Assembly: GCA_040752915.1 (NCBI GenBank)
Contig: JBFMHB010000014.1
Location: 1-51,268 of the forward strand
Source of the DNA: Acidobacteriota bacterium
Lineage (GTDB): Bacteria > Acidobacteriota > UBA4820 > DSQY01
Reading direction: 5' to 3'
DNA length: 51,268 bases
Each line of letters opens with the position of its first letter. Position 1 is the first letter of the stretch. The position numbers were made by a program, and so were the translations under genes. The notes beneath the pieces were generated by a model. The model worked only from the letters and a program-made list of their open reading frames with translations, was not told the origin of the DNA and made no database searches. Positions 43,103 through 51,268 of the stretch are shown one piece after another.

Positions 43103-45142
43103 TCATCCCGCCGCGCCCTCCCCGAGCGGGGAGGCGAACTGGGTATGGTAGAGATGGGCGTAGAGTCCTCCGCGCGCGAGCAGTTCCGCGTGGGTTCCCC
43201 GCTCCACGATCCGGCCCTTGTGGAGAACCAGGATCTGATCCGCGTCCTGGATCGTGGAAAGACGATGGGCGACGACGAGAGCCGTCCGGCCCTTCAGGAG
43301 TTCTTTGAGGGCCTCCTGAATGAGGGACTCCGTTTTCGAGTCCACGCTGGCCGTGGCCTCGTCCAGGACCAGGATGCGGGGCTCGGCCACGAGGGCCCGG
43401 CAGAAGGAGACGAGCTGGCGCTCTCCCTGGGACAGGACCGTCCCCCGTTCATTGACCGGGAAGTCCAATCCCCCCGCGAGTCGCTCGATGACGGCGCTCA
43501 TCCGGCTCGCGCCCAGGGCCGCCTTGAGGCGATCCTCCGTCACTTCCTCCCTCAGGGTCACGTTTTCCCTCAGACTGCCGGCGAAGAGGAAAAGATCCTG
43601 CTGGACGAATGCGAACCGCCGGCGGAGGGCGTGGACGTCCCACGACTCCACGGGATGGCCGTCCACCAGGATCCTGCCGTCTCCCTTGGCCAGAGGGTAG
43701 AAGCGCAGGAGTAGGGAGGTGAGGGTCGTCTTTCCCGATCCCGTCGGCCCCACCAGCGCCACGGTGGTACCTCCCGGCACTTCAAAGGACACGTTTTTCA
43801 GAACCGTCTGCCCCTCTTCGTAGGCGAAGGAGACGTTTTCGAAGGCGATCGCTCCTCCGCCCTCTTCGGGAGCCAGTCCCCCGCCCGGATCTTCCTCGGG
43901 CGTGTCCAGGATCCGGAAGAGCCGCTCGCTGGCCACCACGCTGCTCTGCACGATGTTGAACTTCTCCGCCAGATCCTGCAGGGGCATGAAGAGCATCTTC
44001 AGGTAGATCAGGAAGGCCACGAGGGTCCCGATGCTCGCCCCTCCTCCGAGCGCCTGAAGCCCCCCGTACCCGACGACGAGGGCCACCGCCGCCGTGGCGA
44101 AGGCGTCGATGAGCGGGCGGAAGACCGCGAAGACGTAAATGAGGCGCATCTGGGTTCTGAAGTTCTCCGCGCCGAGGTCGTGAAAACGCTTCGAGGCTCG
44201 CGCCTCGGCCGTGAACGCCTTGAGCACGGATACGCCCTGGACCGCCTCCTGGAGGAAGGTGTTCAGGCGCGCCAGCTGAACCCTCAGCTCGCGGTAGATC
44301 CTCTGCGACCTCGACTTGAACCACAGCGCCAGGAGGAAGAGGGGGGGCGCCAGGAGAAGGAGGCGGGCCGCCAGGCCGGCGTCCAGGGAGAAGAGGACGA
44401 CGAGAATGCCCGCGAAGAGGGCCACGTCGCTCACCGCCGTCGCCACCACGGAAGTGAACAACTCCGAAAGAGCCGCCGTATCGTTCGTGAGCCGGGTGAC
44501 CAGGCGTCCCACGGGGTTCTCGTCGAAGAACCTGATGGGAAGGCGGTGCAGGTGGGAGAAGAGCTCCCGCCGCATTCTCGCCACGGCCCTCTGTCCCAAG
44601 TCGTTCAGGCCATACGTCACCCCGTAGCCGAGCAGGAAGTTGGCGACCAGGAGCCCCACGTACAGCGCCGCGAGGACCAGGAGTCCTCCACGCTGTTCTT
44701 GAAGGACCGCCCGCCTGGATTGGGGGTCCAGGCCGCCGAGTTCGGCCTCCGAGACGAATTCCCCCGAGGGAAGCCGGTGATACCGCTCGGAGGTGAGGAG
44801 GCCTCGGGCCTTGAGCTCCTCCGAGAGGGCGCGCGGAAGGTCCGCCGACCGGACGAATGCCCCGTCCCGGGTCACCACCGCGGCCCCTTCGGACTCGCTC
44901 TCCAGGCGGCCGAGGAGGACCTCATCGGCGTTGCGCACAGCCGAATAGGGCGGGAGGATGTATGCATCCAAGCCCTTCCGGACGAGCAGCGGCAGCGACA
45001 GCTCGACGCCGGCCTGGACCACCGAGACGGCCATGCAGACCCAGAGAAGCCAGGCCCGGCCCCGCACGTACCCCATGATCCGGGCCCCGTGACGGAGGAG
45101 GGTGAAGGTTCCGAGCTTCTCCTCCTCGCGCCTCACCGCCAT
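43103..45142 (-). CDS. ABC exporter half with consensus ATPase glutamate (BmrD-like)
   Basis: 679 residues: a six-helix exporter membrane domain (about 25-360) and an ATPase domain (about 430-665). Between helices 1 and 2 there is a roughly 90-residue extra domain outside the membrane, as in BmrD-type subunits. The ATPase has Walker A G-P-T-G-S-G-K-T-T, Walker B I-L-V-L-D-E with the catalytic Glu, and a signature L-S-Q-G-E instead of L-S-G-G-Q, plus H-loop A-H-R. It pairs with the upstream gene (28 bases away) to form a heterodimeric exporter. The substrate is unknown; drug or lipid export is usual for the family. Confidence 0.93.
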   Translation of the reverse strand: MAVRREEEKLGTFTLLRHGARIMGYVRGRAWLLWVCMAVSVVQAGVELSLPLLVRKGLDAYILPPYSAVRNADEVLLGRLESESEGAAVVTRDGAFVRSADLPRALSEELKARGLLTSERYHRLPSGEFVSEAELGGLDPQSRRAVLQEQRGGLLVLAALYVGLLVANFLLGYGVTYGLNDLGQRAVARMRRELFSHLHRLPIRFFDENPVGRLVTRLTNDTAALSELFTSVVATAVSDVALFAGILVVLFSLDAGLAARLLLLAPPLFLLALWFKSRSQRIYRELRVQLARLNTFLQEAVQGVSVLKAFTAEARASKRFHDLGAENFRTQMRLIYVFAVFRPLIDAFATAAVALVVGYGGLQALGGGASIGTLVAFLIYLKMLFMPLQDLAEKFNIVQSSVVASERLFRILDTPEEDPGGGLAPEEGGGAIAFENVSFAYEEGQTVLKNVSFEVPGGTTVALVGPTGSGKTTLTSLLLRFYPLAKGDGRILVDGHPVESWDVHALRRRFAFVQQDLFLFAGSLRENVTLREEVTEDRLKAALGASRMSAVIERLAGGLDFPVNERGTVLSQGERQLVSFCRALVAEPRILVLDEATASVDSKTESLIQEALKELLKGRTALVVAHRLSTIQDADQILVLHKGRIVERGTHAELLARGGLYAHLYHTQFASPLGEGAAG

Positions 45143-45170
45143 GGATCTTCCTCCGAACCTCCGGGCCGCC

Positions 45171-46937
45171 TCATTCCCGCTCCAGTTCCTGAAGTGCCAC
45201 CATGTCCCGGTAATACCCCTCCCGGGCCATGAGGTCCACGTGCCGACCCTCCTGGACGACCCGGCCCTCCCGCAGAACGAGGATTCGATCCAGGTCGCGC
45301 ACGGCGCTCATGCGGTGGCTCACCACGACGAGCGTTCGGTCGCGGACCGCCTCCGCCATGTTGGCCAGGATGCGCCGCTCCGTTTCGGCGTCCACCGCCG
45401 AGAGGGTGTCGTCCAGGACCAGGACGCTCGAGGGTTTCAGAAGGGCTCTCGCGAGGCAGAGCCTCTGTTTCTGGCCCCCCGAGAGGGTGATGCCCCGCTC
45501 TCCCAGCAGCGTGTCGTACCCGTCGGGAAAGGCCGCCACCTCCTCGTGGAGCCCGGAGAGGCGGCAGGCCTCCTCCATTTCTTCGCGGGTCGCGTCCTCC
45601 TTGGCCAGGCGGAGGTTCTCGGCGATGGTGTCGCTGAACAGAAAGGGCTCCTGGGGAACGTAGGCGATCGTTCGGCGGAGGCTCCCTGGATCGAGGCCCG
45701 TCACGTCCTCGCCGTCCAGGAACAGGGTCCCTGAAGGGGGCTCGTGAAGCCTGAGGAGAAGCTGGGTGAGGGTGCTCTTTCCCGAGCCCACCTCTCCGAC
45801 CAGGCCAAGGGAGCCGCCCGGAGGGACGTCGAAGCGCACATCGCGGAGGGCGGGGGCTCCCGCTCGGGGGTAGGTGAAGGTGAGGCCCCTCGCCTCGAGG
45901 CCGCCCCGGGGGCCGCTTCGGGCAGGAACGGGGCGGCCTTCCCCCTCCGCGTCCCGTTCGGCGAAGAGGCCGTTGATCCGGTCCATGGACGCGGCGGCCC
46001 GCTGGGTGAGGCTCAGCATCCATCCCGCCGCGATCATGGGCCAGGTGAGCATGCCGAGGTAGGAGGCGAAGGCCACGAAGGAGCCCACGGAGGTGCGCCC
46101 CGAAAGGACGCGGCCCCCGCCCACGGCGAGGAGGATGGCCACGCTGAAACCGGCCAGAAGGAGGACGGCGGGGTGAAAGACGGCGTCCACCTTCACGTAC
46201 TTCAGGGTCTTGGCGAACACGTCCGCGTTGTACCGTTCGAAGTCGGCCAGGTCGGAACGCCCTCGGTCGTAGGCCCTGAGCACCCTCATTCCCGCCACCG
46301 ATTCCCGCGTTTTCTCCGTCAGGGCCTCGAAGGAGGCCTGGACCGCGTCCCACCGGTCGTAGATCGCCTTGAGGGAGACCGCCATGAGCGCCGCGAGGAA
46401 GGGAAGGGGCAGGATGGTCCACAGGGCCAGAACGGGGTCGAGGAAGAGCATGGCCCCGATGGCGACGAGGGCGTACACGGAGGCGTCAAAGCCCGCGACG
46501 AACCCCATGGCGAGGGCCTGCCGCACGGACTCCACGTCGTTGCTGGCGAGGGCCAGGAACTCCCCCGTTCGGGTCCGCTGGAAGAACCGGGTGGACAGCG
46601 TCAGCGCATGGTCCAGGATCCGATTCCTGAGGTCCAGCTCCGCCCGGCGAGCCAAGGAGAAGAAAAAGTGCCTCCAGAGGAACCGGAATAGGGCGATGAA
46701 CAAAGCGAGGAGGAGGAGGAGGAAGGCGCCCCGAAAAATGGTCCCGCGCGTGGCGGCGCCACGGGCGAGGCCGTCCACCACGTCTCTGACGACCAGCGGG
46801 ATCGCGAGCTGGGCCCCGTCCACCACGAGGAGGCAGAGGACCCCCAGGGCGGCGCGGGCGCGGTGGCGCCACAGGATGGCCAGGATGTCCCGGACTCCCT
46901 TCTTCACGGCGATCTCCGGCGCTCCATCATAGTCCAT
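45171..46937 (-). CDS. ABC exporter half with degenerate ATPase site (BmrC-like)
   Basis: 588 residues: membrane domain (about 25-320) and ATPase (about 345-575). The ATPase has Walker A G-E-V-G-S-G-K-S-T and a canonical signature L-S-G-G-Q, but Walker B ends V-L-D-D, Asp in place of the catalytic Glu. Combined with its partner, one ATP site is complete and one degenerate, as in heterodimeric exporters. Two starts are possible: ATG 46937, or GTG 46907, which has GGAG 6 bases upstream; a -10-like TATGAT (46926-46931 on the minus strand) lies between them, which favours the GTG. No -35 is visible. Confidence 0.92.
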   Translation of the reverse strand: MDYDGAPEIAVKKGVRDILAILWRHRARAALGVLCLLVVDGAQLAIPLVVRDVVDGLARGAATRGTIFRGAFLLLLLALFIALFRFLWRHFFFSLARRAELDLRNRILDHALTLSTRFFQRTRTGEFLALASNDVESVRQALAMGFVAGFDASVYALVAIGAMLFLDPVLALWTILPLPFLAALMAVSLKAIYDRWDAVQASFEALTEKTRESVAGMRVLRAYDRGRSDLADFERYNADVFAKTLKYVKVDAVFHPAVLLLAGFSVAILLAVGGGRVLSGRTSVGSFVAFASYLGMLTWPMIAAGWMLSLTQRAAASMDRINGLFAERDAEGEGRPVPARSGPRGGLEARGLTFTYPRAGAPALRDVRFDVPPGGSLGLVGEVGSGKSTLTQLLLRLHEPPSGTLFLDGEDVTGLDPGSLRRTIAYVPQEPFLFSDTIAENLRLAKEDATREEMEEACRLSGLHEEVAAFPDGYDTLLGERGITLSGGQKQRLCLARALLKPSSVLVLDDTLSAVDAETERRILANMAEAVRDRTLVVVSHRMSAVRDLDRILVLREGRVVQEGRHVDLMAREGYYRDMVALQELERE

Positions 46938-46991
46938 TGGGAACGCCGCGGGGGGAGCGGATTGTTCCTGGCAAGGGTCGGCCGGAGGGCC

Positions 46992-47711
46992 CTACTTGGC
47001 CATCTTGTCGGGATTGCCCTGCTTCAGGGGCCCCTGCGGCGGAGGGATGACGAGGGGCGAGAAGAACCACTCGCTGTACTTCGACGCGCCCCGGTACTCG
47101 ACGAAGGATCGGTCTTCGAGCCGGCAGTACACGCCCAAGATGGGCTGGCCCTCCTTTCCGTCAATCCGGAAGGGGAGAACCTTGTTCTTTCCGCCGGGAG
47201 AACCCTGCCCCCCTCGCCCCATTCCCGCCGCGCCGCCCGTTCCCGTGGAGGTCCCAGAGCCCTGGGGCGGGGTCGTCGTGGTGCCGGAGCGGGTGGCGGT
47301 GCCCCCCTGGGGCGTGTACACGGTCTTCCCGTTCTCGTCCACGGAGACCACCGTCGTGCCGGGGGCCAGGAGCGACCACTTGCCTTCGGGGTCGAAGGGA
47401 TTGCGGTAGAGCCGGCGGATGTACCGCCTGCGCTTGGGGCCCTCTTTGAGGAGATCCTCCAGCCGGGTCGGGAAGGTCCCCGCGTGTTCGGTCTGATACT
47501 GGCGGATGGCTTCCGTGTATTCCTCGCCCCGAAAGATGAGCTCCTGCTCGTTTTCCCGCTTGGCCACGATGGAGGCAGGCTGGACGGCGGCCATGAGCAT
47601 GACCGCCAGAATGAAGAGGGACACGAGCACCCAAATGAAGACCACGCCGCGCTCGCCCGCCGCCGGGCAGGCCCCGGGCTCCGGTCTCCCGTCGTTCCCG
47701 AAGGAACTCAT
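46992..47711 (-). CDS. Pilin-like protein lacking the Glu5 residue
   Basis: 239 residues. The ATG at 47711 has GGGGAGA about 6 bases upstream; upstream ATGs lack a site. A long leader (22 residues) is followed by G-E-R-G then V-V-F-I-W and a hydrophobic helix (about 23-42), the position of a prepilin N-helix, but +5 is Trp27, not Glu. The helix continues with charged residues, then a GspG-like segment (R-Q-Y-Q-T-E-H, F-P-T-R-L-E-D-L-L), a glycine/threonine linker (about 150-180) and a C-terminal domain with a predicted beta fold. It lies 26 bases after the GspG-type gene in the same operon. It could be a tip or minor pseudopilin (GspK-like proteins also lack Glu5). Confidence 0.78.
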   Translation of the reverse strand: MSSFGNDGRPEPGACPAAGERGVVFIWVLVSLFILAVMLMAAVQPASIVAKRENEQELIFRGEEYTEAIRQYQTEHAGTFPTRLEDLLKEGPKRRRYIRRLYRNPFDPEGKWSLLAPGTTVVSVDENGKTVYTPQGGTATRSGTTTTPPQGSGTSTGTGGAAGMGRGGQGSPGGKNKVLPFRIDGKEGQPILGVYCRLEDRSFVEYRGASKYSEWFFSPLVIPPPQGPLKQGNPDKMAK

Positions 47712-47737
47712 GGCGCTCTCCCCATTCATCCGGTCCC

Positions 47738-48217
47738 CTACCACTCGGAAAACTTGGAGCCGTCCCGGGCCGTGCCCTCGGAGGCCGAGTGGACGTCCCA
47801 GATGCCCCCGCCCCCCTCCTCCCCTTCGGTGGGCTCGAGCTGGCCCTCCTCGGCACCCGTGTAGGGGACCGTGACCCAGTCGGATTTCTCCGTGATCGGG
47901 TCCACGGGGAGGTGGCGCAGGTACCCCTCGGACACGAGCGCCTCGATGCTGTCCGGGTAGCGGCCCTTGTCCGCGTAGTACTGGTCGATGCAGTCCCGGA
48001 TCACGGACAGATTCTGCCTCAGGACCGTTTCCTTCGTCCGCTCCACGGCGGTCCGGTAGGTCGGGACGGCCATGCTGACCAGAATTCCGATGATGGCGAC
48101 GACCACCATCAGCTCCATGAGCGTGAAGCCCGACTCCCTGCGGGTCCGGCGGGAGCGCGCGGAAGGGGCGGGCCCCGCTGCCACTCGGGGGGTGTCGTCT
48201 CGGCGGTGTTCCTTCAT
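47738..48217 (-). CDS. Type II secretion/type IV pilus prepilin (GspG-like)
   Basis: 159 residues. The ATG at 48217 is preceded by GAGGTGA. The prepilin motif is S-G-F-T-L-M-E-L with cleavage after Gly30, Phe31 and Glu35 (+5). The hydrophobic helix extends to about 55, then a GspG-type globular domain has R-D-C-I-D-Q-Y-Y-A-D-K-G-R-Y-P, L-P-V-D-P-I-T and a C-terminal acidic loop (E-G-E-E-G-G-G-G). The leader is long and basic (29 residues). It is the second pilin gene downstream of the secretin and likely forms the major pseudopilus or pilus fibre with the neighbouring gene. Confidence 0.9.
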   Translation of the reverse strand: MKEHRRDDTPRVAAGPAPSARSRRTRRESGFTLMELMVVVAIIGILVSMAVPTYRTAVERTKETVLRQNLSVIRDCIDQYYADKGRYPDSIEALVSEGYLRHLPVDPITEKSDWVTVPYTGAEEGQLEPTEGEEGGGGIWDVHSASEGTARDGSKFSEW

Positions 48218-48259
48218 CGCATCTTCACCTCGTCACCTGGTTCCGTCCCCACGGCCCGC

Positions 48260-48814
48260 TCACCACTCGTTGTAGTGGGTCTTTCCGTCCAGAGCGGCGG
48301 CCGTGCTGAGAGAGTAGACGTCGTAGACGTTTTCTCCGCCCCACATCGTGGAGTCGGGTTCGTCCCGGGTGGACCTTAGCCCCCACTCGTCCGTTCCCGT
48401 CATGGGATCCACGGGGATCCTCCGAAGGAACCGCACCTTCTTGCCCGTGGGGTCTCCCACGATCGGCACGCCCTCCACCAAGGTCTCCAGCTCCTCAGGG
48501 TAGAAATCTTGGGAGACGTCGGTTTGCATGATCAGCCCCTGAACGGCGTAGCGGTGGTACTCGTCGATGGCCCGGCGCATCTCCCTCAAGGAGCGCCGCA
48601 GTTCCACCTCCTTGGCCCGCCGCGAAACGATGTGCTGGGCCGGAATGGCCACGAGGGCCAGGATGGCGAGCAGCCCGACGGCCAGCCCGACCTCAAAGAG
48701 GGAGATCCCCCGCTCGCCCCGGCGGCCGCGCGGGGTCGGGGCGGCTTCTCCCTTGGGATTGCCGCCGGAGGCCCTGAGTTGCCGTGGCGCCGAAGCGGTT
48801 CCGGTCCTGTCCAA
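48260..48814 (-). CDS. Prepilin-like protein (GspG family)
   Basis: 184 residues. The TTG at 48814 is the likely start: AGGAG lies 6 bases upstream and there is no earlier ATG. The motif E-R-G-I-S-L-F-E-V gives cleavage after Gly36 and Glu41 at +5. The helix is followed by a globular domain with R-R-A-I-D-E-Y-H-R-Y, F-Y-P-E-E-L-E-T-L and R-I-P-V-D-P-M-T-G, the GspG pattern. The protein ends T-H-Y-N-E-W, very like the K-F-S-E-W end of the next pilin gene, suggesting duplication. The secretin stop is 40 bases upstream. Confidence 0.85.
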   Translation of the reverse strand: MDRTGTASAPRQLRASGGNPKGEAAPTPRGRRGERGISLFEVGLAVGLLAILALVAIPAQHIVSRRAKEVELRRSLREMRRAIDEYHRYAVQGLIMQTDVSQDFYPEELETLVEGVPIVGDPTGKKVRFLRRIPVDPMTGTDEWGLRSTRDEPDSTMWGGENVYDVYSLSTAAALDGKTHYNEW

Positions 48815-48854
48815 CCTCGACTCCTGAAACGCGGCCGCTGGCGGCGGCCTACCT

Positions 48855-51179
48855 CTATTCCCCGGCTCCGCCCGGCTGCGGCGGACGGACCGCCACGGTG
48901 GCGAAGGCCGGGGTGAGCGGACTCGTCTGTCCCGACACGGAAGTGCTCACCAGGGTTCCCAGCTGGATCCGGCCTTCCCCGGCCGCGGCCGCTGAAAAGC
49001 GCACCCGCGCCACGAGGCCCGAGCCGGACGCGCCGGAGGCGTCTTGCCTCATGGCATCCAAGACGATGGCTCCCGGCCGGGTCTCCTGCCCGGTGAAGGA
49101 GGTCACGCCGCCTCCCATCTTCAGAAAGGTCCCCTCCTCCACGCCCTGGAATTGGAGGACGCCCGAGGGGTATTCCATTTCGGCGTGAAAGCCCTTCATT
49201 TCCTGGGCACCGATGAGGACCAGGTTCAGCACCACGGTCTCTCCGGCGCTGGCATGGATGCTCGTGGGGCTCACGAGGAGGCGGGCCTGCTGCTGGGGTT
49301 GCTTGTCCGAGGGCTTCTCTTCCTCCGCCTCCCCCGACGGGGCCTCCTCCTCGGGCACCTTGGCCTCCTCCGGCGCCTTGGGTGAGGGCTGTTGCGAGGG
49401 GGAGGGGGCGCCAGCCCCCGCCGGGGCGCCGAAGGGCGACGCGGCGCTCCCGCCCACCTTGGGGCCCTGGTCGGTGCCGACCCACAGCGGATCCAGATTC
49501 TCTTGCGTGATGTTGGGCAGGCGGATGATGTGAGGCGTGATGAGCATGACGACGTCGGTGGAGTTCTTCTCGTCCTTCGTGCTGGAGAAGAGCCGCCTCA
49601 GGACCGGGATTTCGCTCACTCCAGGAAGGCCTGAGAGGTTCTTCTTGTCCTCCTGCCGGATGAGACCCGCCAGAAGGCTCGTCTCCCCGTCTTCCAGGCG
49701 CAAGGTGGTGGTAGCCTCGCGTGTGCCGATGATGGGCTGGTCTCCCGTGAGGGATCCCGAGGCGGCGGACACGTATCCCGTGACCGAGGAGACCTCGCTC
49801 TTGAGCTTGATGGTCACCTCACGGTTGTGGTGGACCTTGGGTTCGATCTCGATCTTCACGCCCACGTCCTGGTAGGTATACGAGGTGATGGGCGTGTAGT
49901 TGGTGTTCGTGCCCGCGGTGCCCAGGTACTGCTGGGCCGTGGCGATGGGAATGCGGTCGCCGATGTGGACCGAGGCCTTCTGGCCCTCCATGACGCGGAG
50001 CTGGGGCTTGGCGAGGATCTGGCTGTCCGTGTCCGTGAGGAGCAGGTTGGCCACCAGGTTGGGGATGGGCGAGATCCAGAGCTGGCCCCGCAGGATATTG
50101 TCGAAGCGGTCGATGCGCGCCGGTCGCCCGGTCCCGATTCCCGTGGGAAGACCCGTGGTCGCGTCGCGGGTGAGGTTCCTCTCGGGGCCGATGGTGAAGC
50201 TCTTGGCCGTGAGGTCGAGGCCGAGGTTCCGGACGAGGTTGGAGTTGACCTCCAGGAGCTCCACGTCCACCACGACCTCGCCCTTGGACTTGTCGTTGTT
50301 CTCGATGATCTGCTGGGCCACCGCAACCGTCTCGGGGGTGTCCTGGATGGTGATGGAGTTCAGGTCCTGGTTCATGGCCATCTTCCTGGCCTGCAGGATG
50401 GATCGAACCAGCTGGAAGACGTCCTTCACGTCCGCGTTGGACAGGTAGAAGGTCTTGATGACCTGGTCCTGGTACTCGTCCCGCTTCTGCTTCGTGTCCG
50501 GGACGATGACCAGGGTGTGGGGGTCGAGGACCTTGTAGAAGTGCTTGGTCTGCATCATGAGGTAGTTCAGGACCTGTTCCAGGCTCACCTTGGCGAAGTC
50601 CACGCTGACGCGCTTGGTGGTCTCGGCCTTGTCGTCGTACAGAAAGTTGATCCCGGAAGCCTTGGACACGGCGTCCAGAATCGTCCTCATGGGCGTGTCG
50701 GCGAATTTCAGGACGATGGGGATGTTGGAGGCGGGATCGAGCTTGGGGGCCCCCGAGTTCTTGGCGGCCTCCGCCTTCATGGCGTCCAGCGTGAGCGCCT
50801 TGGAGCGCGCCTCCCGCTCCTTCTCGTCCACCGCCGAAAGCACCTTCTGCAGGTCGTCCTGGGCGAGCTGGTTGCCGGGATCCACGCGGAGCGCGGCCTG
50901 CAGCTCCTGGATGGCGGTGGTGTAGTCCTCCCGGGCCATGGCCAGGCGCGCGTTCTCGGAGTGCTTCCTCGCCGAGGCCAACTTGGCCCGCACGAGTTCG
51001 GTTTCGTACTTCACGTTTCCGGGATTGGATTTCACGGCCTCTTCGAGGCTCGTGACGGCCTCGTCCAGGCGGCCCTGCTCCAGGTACATCCGGCCCTTCT
51101 GGTAGGAGACGGAACCGCACCCGAGGGCCAGAAGGAGCAGGCCGGAAGCGACGGCGGTGCGAAGGATTCGAATGCTCAC
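48855..51179 (-). CDS. Outer-membrane secretin with TPR and C-terminal cohesin-like domain
   Basis: 774 residues. GTG start with GGAGGAAA upstream. A lipoprotein signal (Cys21 in A-L-G-C) and TPR-type helices (about 26-120) come first. A secretin-type STN region (about 150-230) with M-R-T-I-L-D-A-V-S-K-A-S-G-I-N-F and an N-domain (about 235-305) follow. The secretin core (about 310-560) has V-D-V-E-L-L-E-V-N, G-D-R-I-P-I-A and V-V-M-L-I-T-P-H-I-I. A Pro/Glu/Ser linker (about 575-630) leads to a cohesin-like beta sandwich (about 630-765) with G-E-T-V-V-L-N-L-V-L, F-H-A-E-M-E-Y-P-S-G-V-L-Q-F and V-A-R-V-R-F-S. The protein forms the outer-membrane gate for pilus or type II secretion. It lies two bases from the partial gene to its right. 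Confidence 0.93.
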   Translation of the reverse strand: MSIRILRTAVASGLLLLALGCGSVSYQKGRMYLEQGRLDEAVTSLEEAVKSNPGNVKYETELVRAKLASARKHSENARLAMAREDYTTAIQELQAALRVDPGNQLAQDDLQKVLSAVDEKEREARSKALTLDAMKAEAAKNSGAPKLDPASNIPIVLKFADTPMRTILDAVSKASGINFLYDDKAETTKRVSVDFAKVSLEQVLNYLMMQTKHFYKVLDPHTLVIVPDTKQKRDEYQDQVIKTFYLSNADVKDVFQLVRSILQARKMAMNQDLNSITIQDTPETVAVAQQIIENNDKSKGEVVVDVELLEVNSNLVRNLGLDLTAKSFTIGPERNLTRDATTGLPTGIGTGRPARIDRFDNILRGQLWISPIPNLVANLLLTDTDSQILAKPQLRVMEGQKASVHIGDRIPIATAQQYLGTAGTNTNYTPITSYTYQDVGVKIEIEPKVHHNREVTIKLKSEVSSVTGYVSAASGSLTGDQPIIGTREATTTLRLEDGETSLLAGLIRQEDKKNLSGLPGVSEIPVLRRLFSSTKDEKNSTDVVMLITPHIIRLPNITQENLDPLWVGTDQGPKVGGSAASPFGAPAGAGAPSPSQQPSPKAPEEAKVPEEEAPSGEAEEEKPSDKQPQQQARLLVSPTSIHASAGETVVLNLVLIGAQEMKGFHAEMEYPSGVLQFQGVEEGTFLKMGGGVTSFTGQETRPGAIVLDAMRQDASGASGSGLVARVRFSAAAAGEGRIQLGTLVSTSVSGQTSPLTPAFATVAVRPPQPGGAGE

Positions 51180-51180
51180 G

Positions 51181-51268
51181 CTACTTTCCTCCGGTCAAGG
51201 GGATGCGCTGGGTTTCCTGGAATCCCGTGAAGCCGATTTCCGCGGATTCGTACCCGATGTCCACCACT
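51181..51268 (-). CDS. Partial gene: C-terminal end of an upstream pilus/secretion protein
   Basis: Only the last 28 codons are in the window, running off the right edge. The visible C-terminus contains I-G-Y-E-S-A-E-I-G-F-T-G-F-Q and ends at TAG (51181-51183). The GGAGG for the secretin GTG lies inside its last codons, so it is almost certainly part of the same operon. In type IV pilus operons the gene before the secretin is usually pilP, but the fragment is too short to identify. Confidence 0.6.
   Translation of the reverse strand, partial: VVDIGYESAEIGFTGFQETQRIPLTGGK

Noticed and set aside
1-51268. CRISPR arrays, insertion sequences, phage genes or an origin
   Set aside because: I found no direct-repeat array, transposase, integrase or terminal inverted repeat, and no dnaA-box cluster by eye.

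Overview
The window is GC-rich, gene-dense bacterial chromosome with 41 complete protein genes, one partial gene at the right edge and one tRNA. No stretch without a gene exceeds about 225 bases. I see no insertion sequence, phage gene, CRISPR array or rRNA. A secretin, prepilins, an OmpW-type barrel and several lipoproteins show a diderm (Gram-negative) envelope. The mix of a Hanks-type kinase with TPR-like repeats, an MglA-type GTPase, a secretin carrying a cohesin-like domain, a DUF6600-type protein and a PFL/ACT pair looks most like Acidobacteriota or a myxobacteria-like lineage. That assignment is inference from gene content only.

Layout. Positions 1-2918 hold two exported proteins on the minus strand: a DUF6600-like protein and a small coiled-coil protein. 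From 3144 to 12744 a plus-strand series runs: TPR/pseudokinase/kinase protein, PIN-PhoH ATPase, DUF4390 protein, NtrY-like sensor kinase, NtrX-like sigma-54 activator, and MglA-like GTPase with a long tail. Several of these genes overlap. Next come tRNA-Ser(UGA), a cyclic-nucleotide-binding protein and an OmpW-like porin. From 14428 to 19289 the minus strand carries ACT (UPF0237), PFL (UPF0210), a secreted protein, RidA and LepA. Positions 19390-22948 hold a small plus-strand protein that overlaps tail to tail with a chemoreceptor fused to a peptide-binding-protein domain. The plus strand then carries Rel (ppGpp synthetase/hydrolase), a lipid kinase and a GspG-like membrane protein. A YyaL-type protein, a GYF-like membrane protein, a proline-rich exported protein and an ankyrin protein follow.

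From 32307 to the right end every gene is on the minus strand: a zinc-finger lipoprotein, a COG2509 flavoprotein, phosphohexomutase, a zinc-ribbon/TPR protein, 3-hydroxyacyl-CoA dehydrogenase, histidine ammonia-lyase, a GspG-like lipoprotein, a glutaryl-CoA-dehydrogenase-like enzyme, a protein with a histone-H1-like tail, BioY, a two-gene ABC exporter, and a pilus/secretion cluster (three pilin-like proteins and a secretin).

Themes. Regulation centres on phospho-signalling (Ser/Thr kinase, NtrYX), ppGpp and small-GTPase polarity control. MglA-type GTPases control polar type IV pili in Myxococcus, so the GTPase and the secretin/pilin cluster could belong to one motility or secretion programme (inference). 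The most unusual items are the chemoreceptor-solute-binding fusion, the tandem pseudokinase-kinase protein, the exported DnaJ-type zinc-finger lipoprotein, the secretin-cohesin fusion, and two genes (rel and lepA) whose promoter spacing suggests leaderless mRNAs. Several promoters in the window share a TTGAC-like -35 and a TAG/TAA-type -10.
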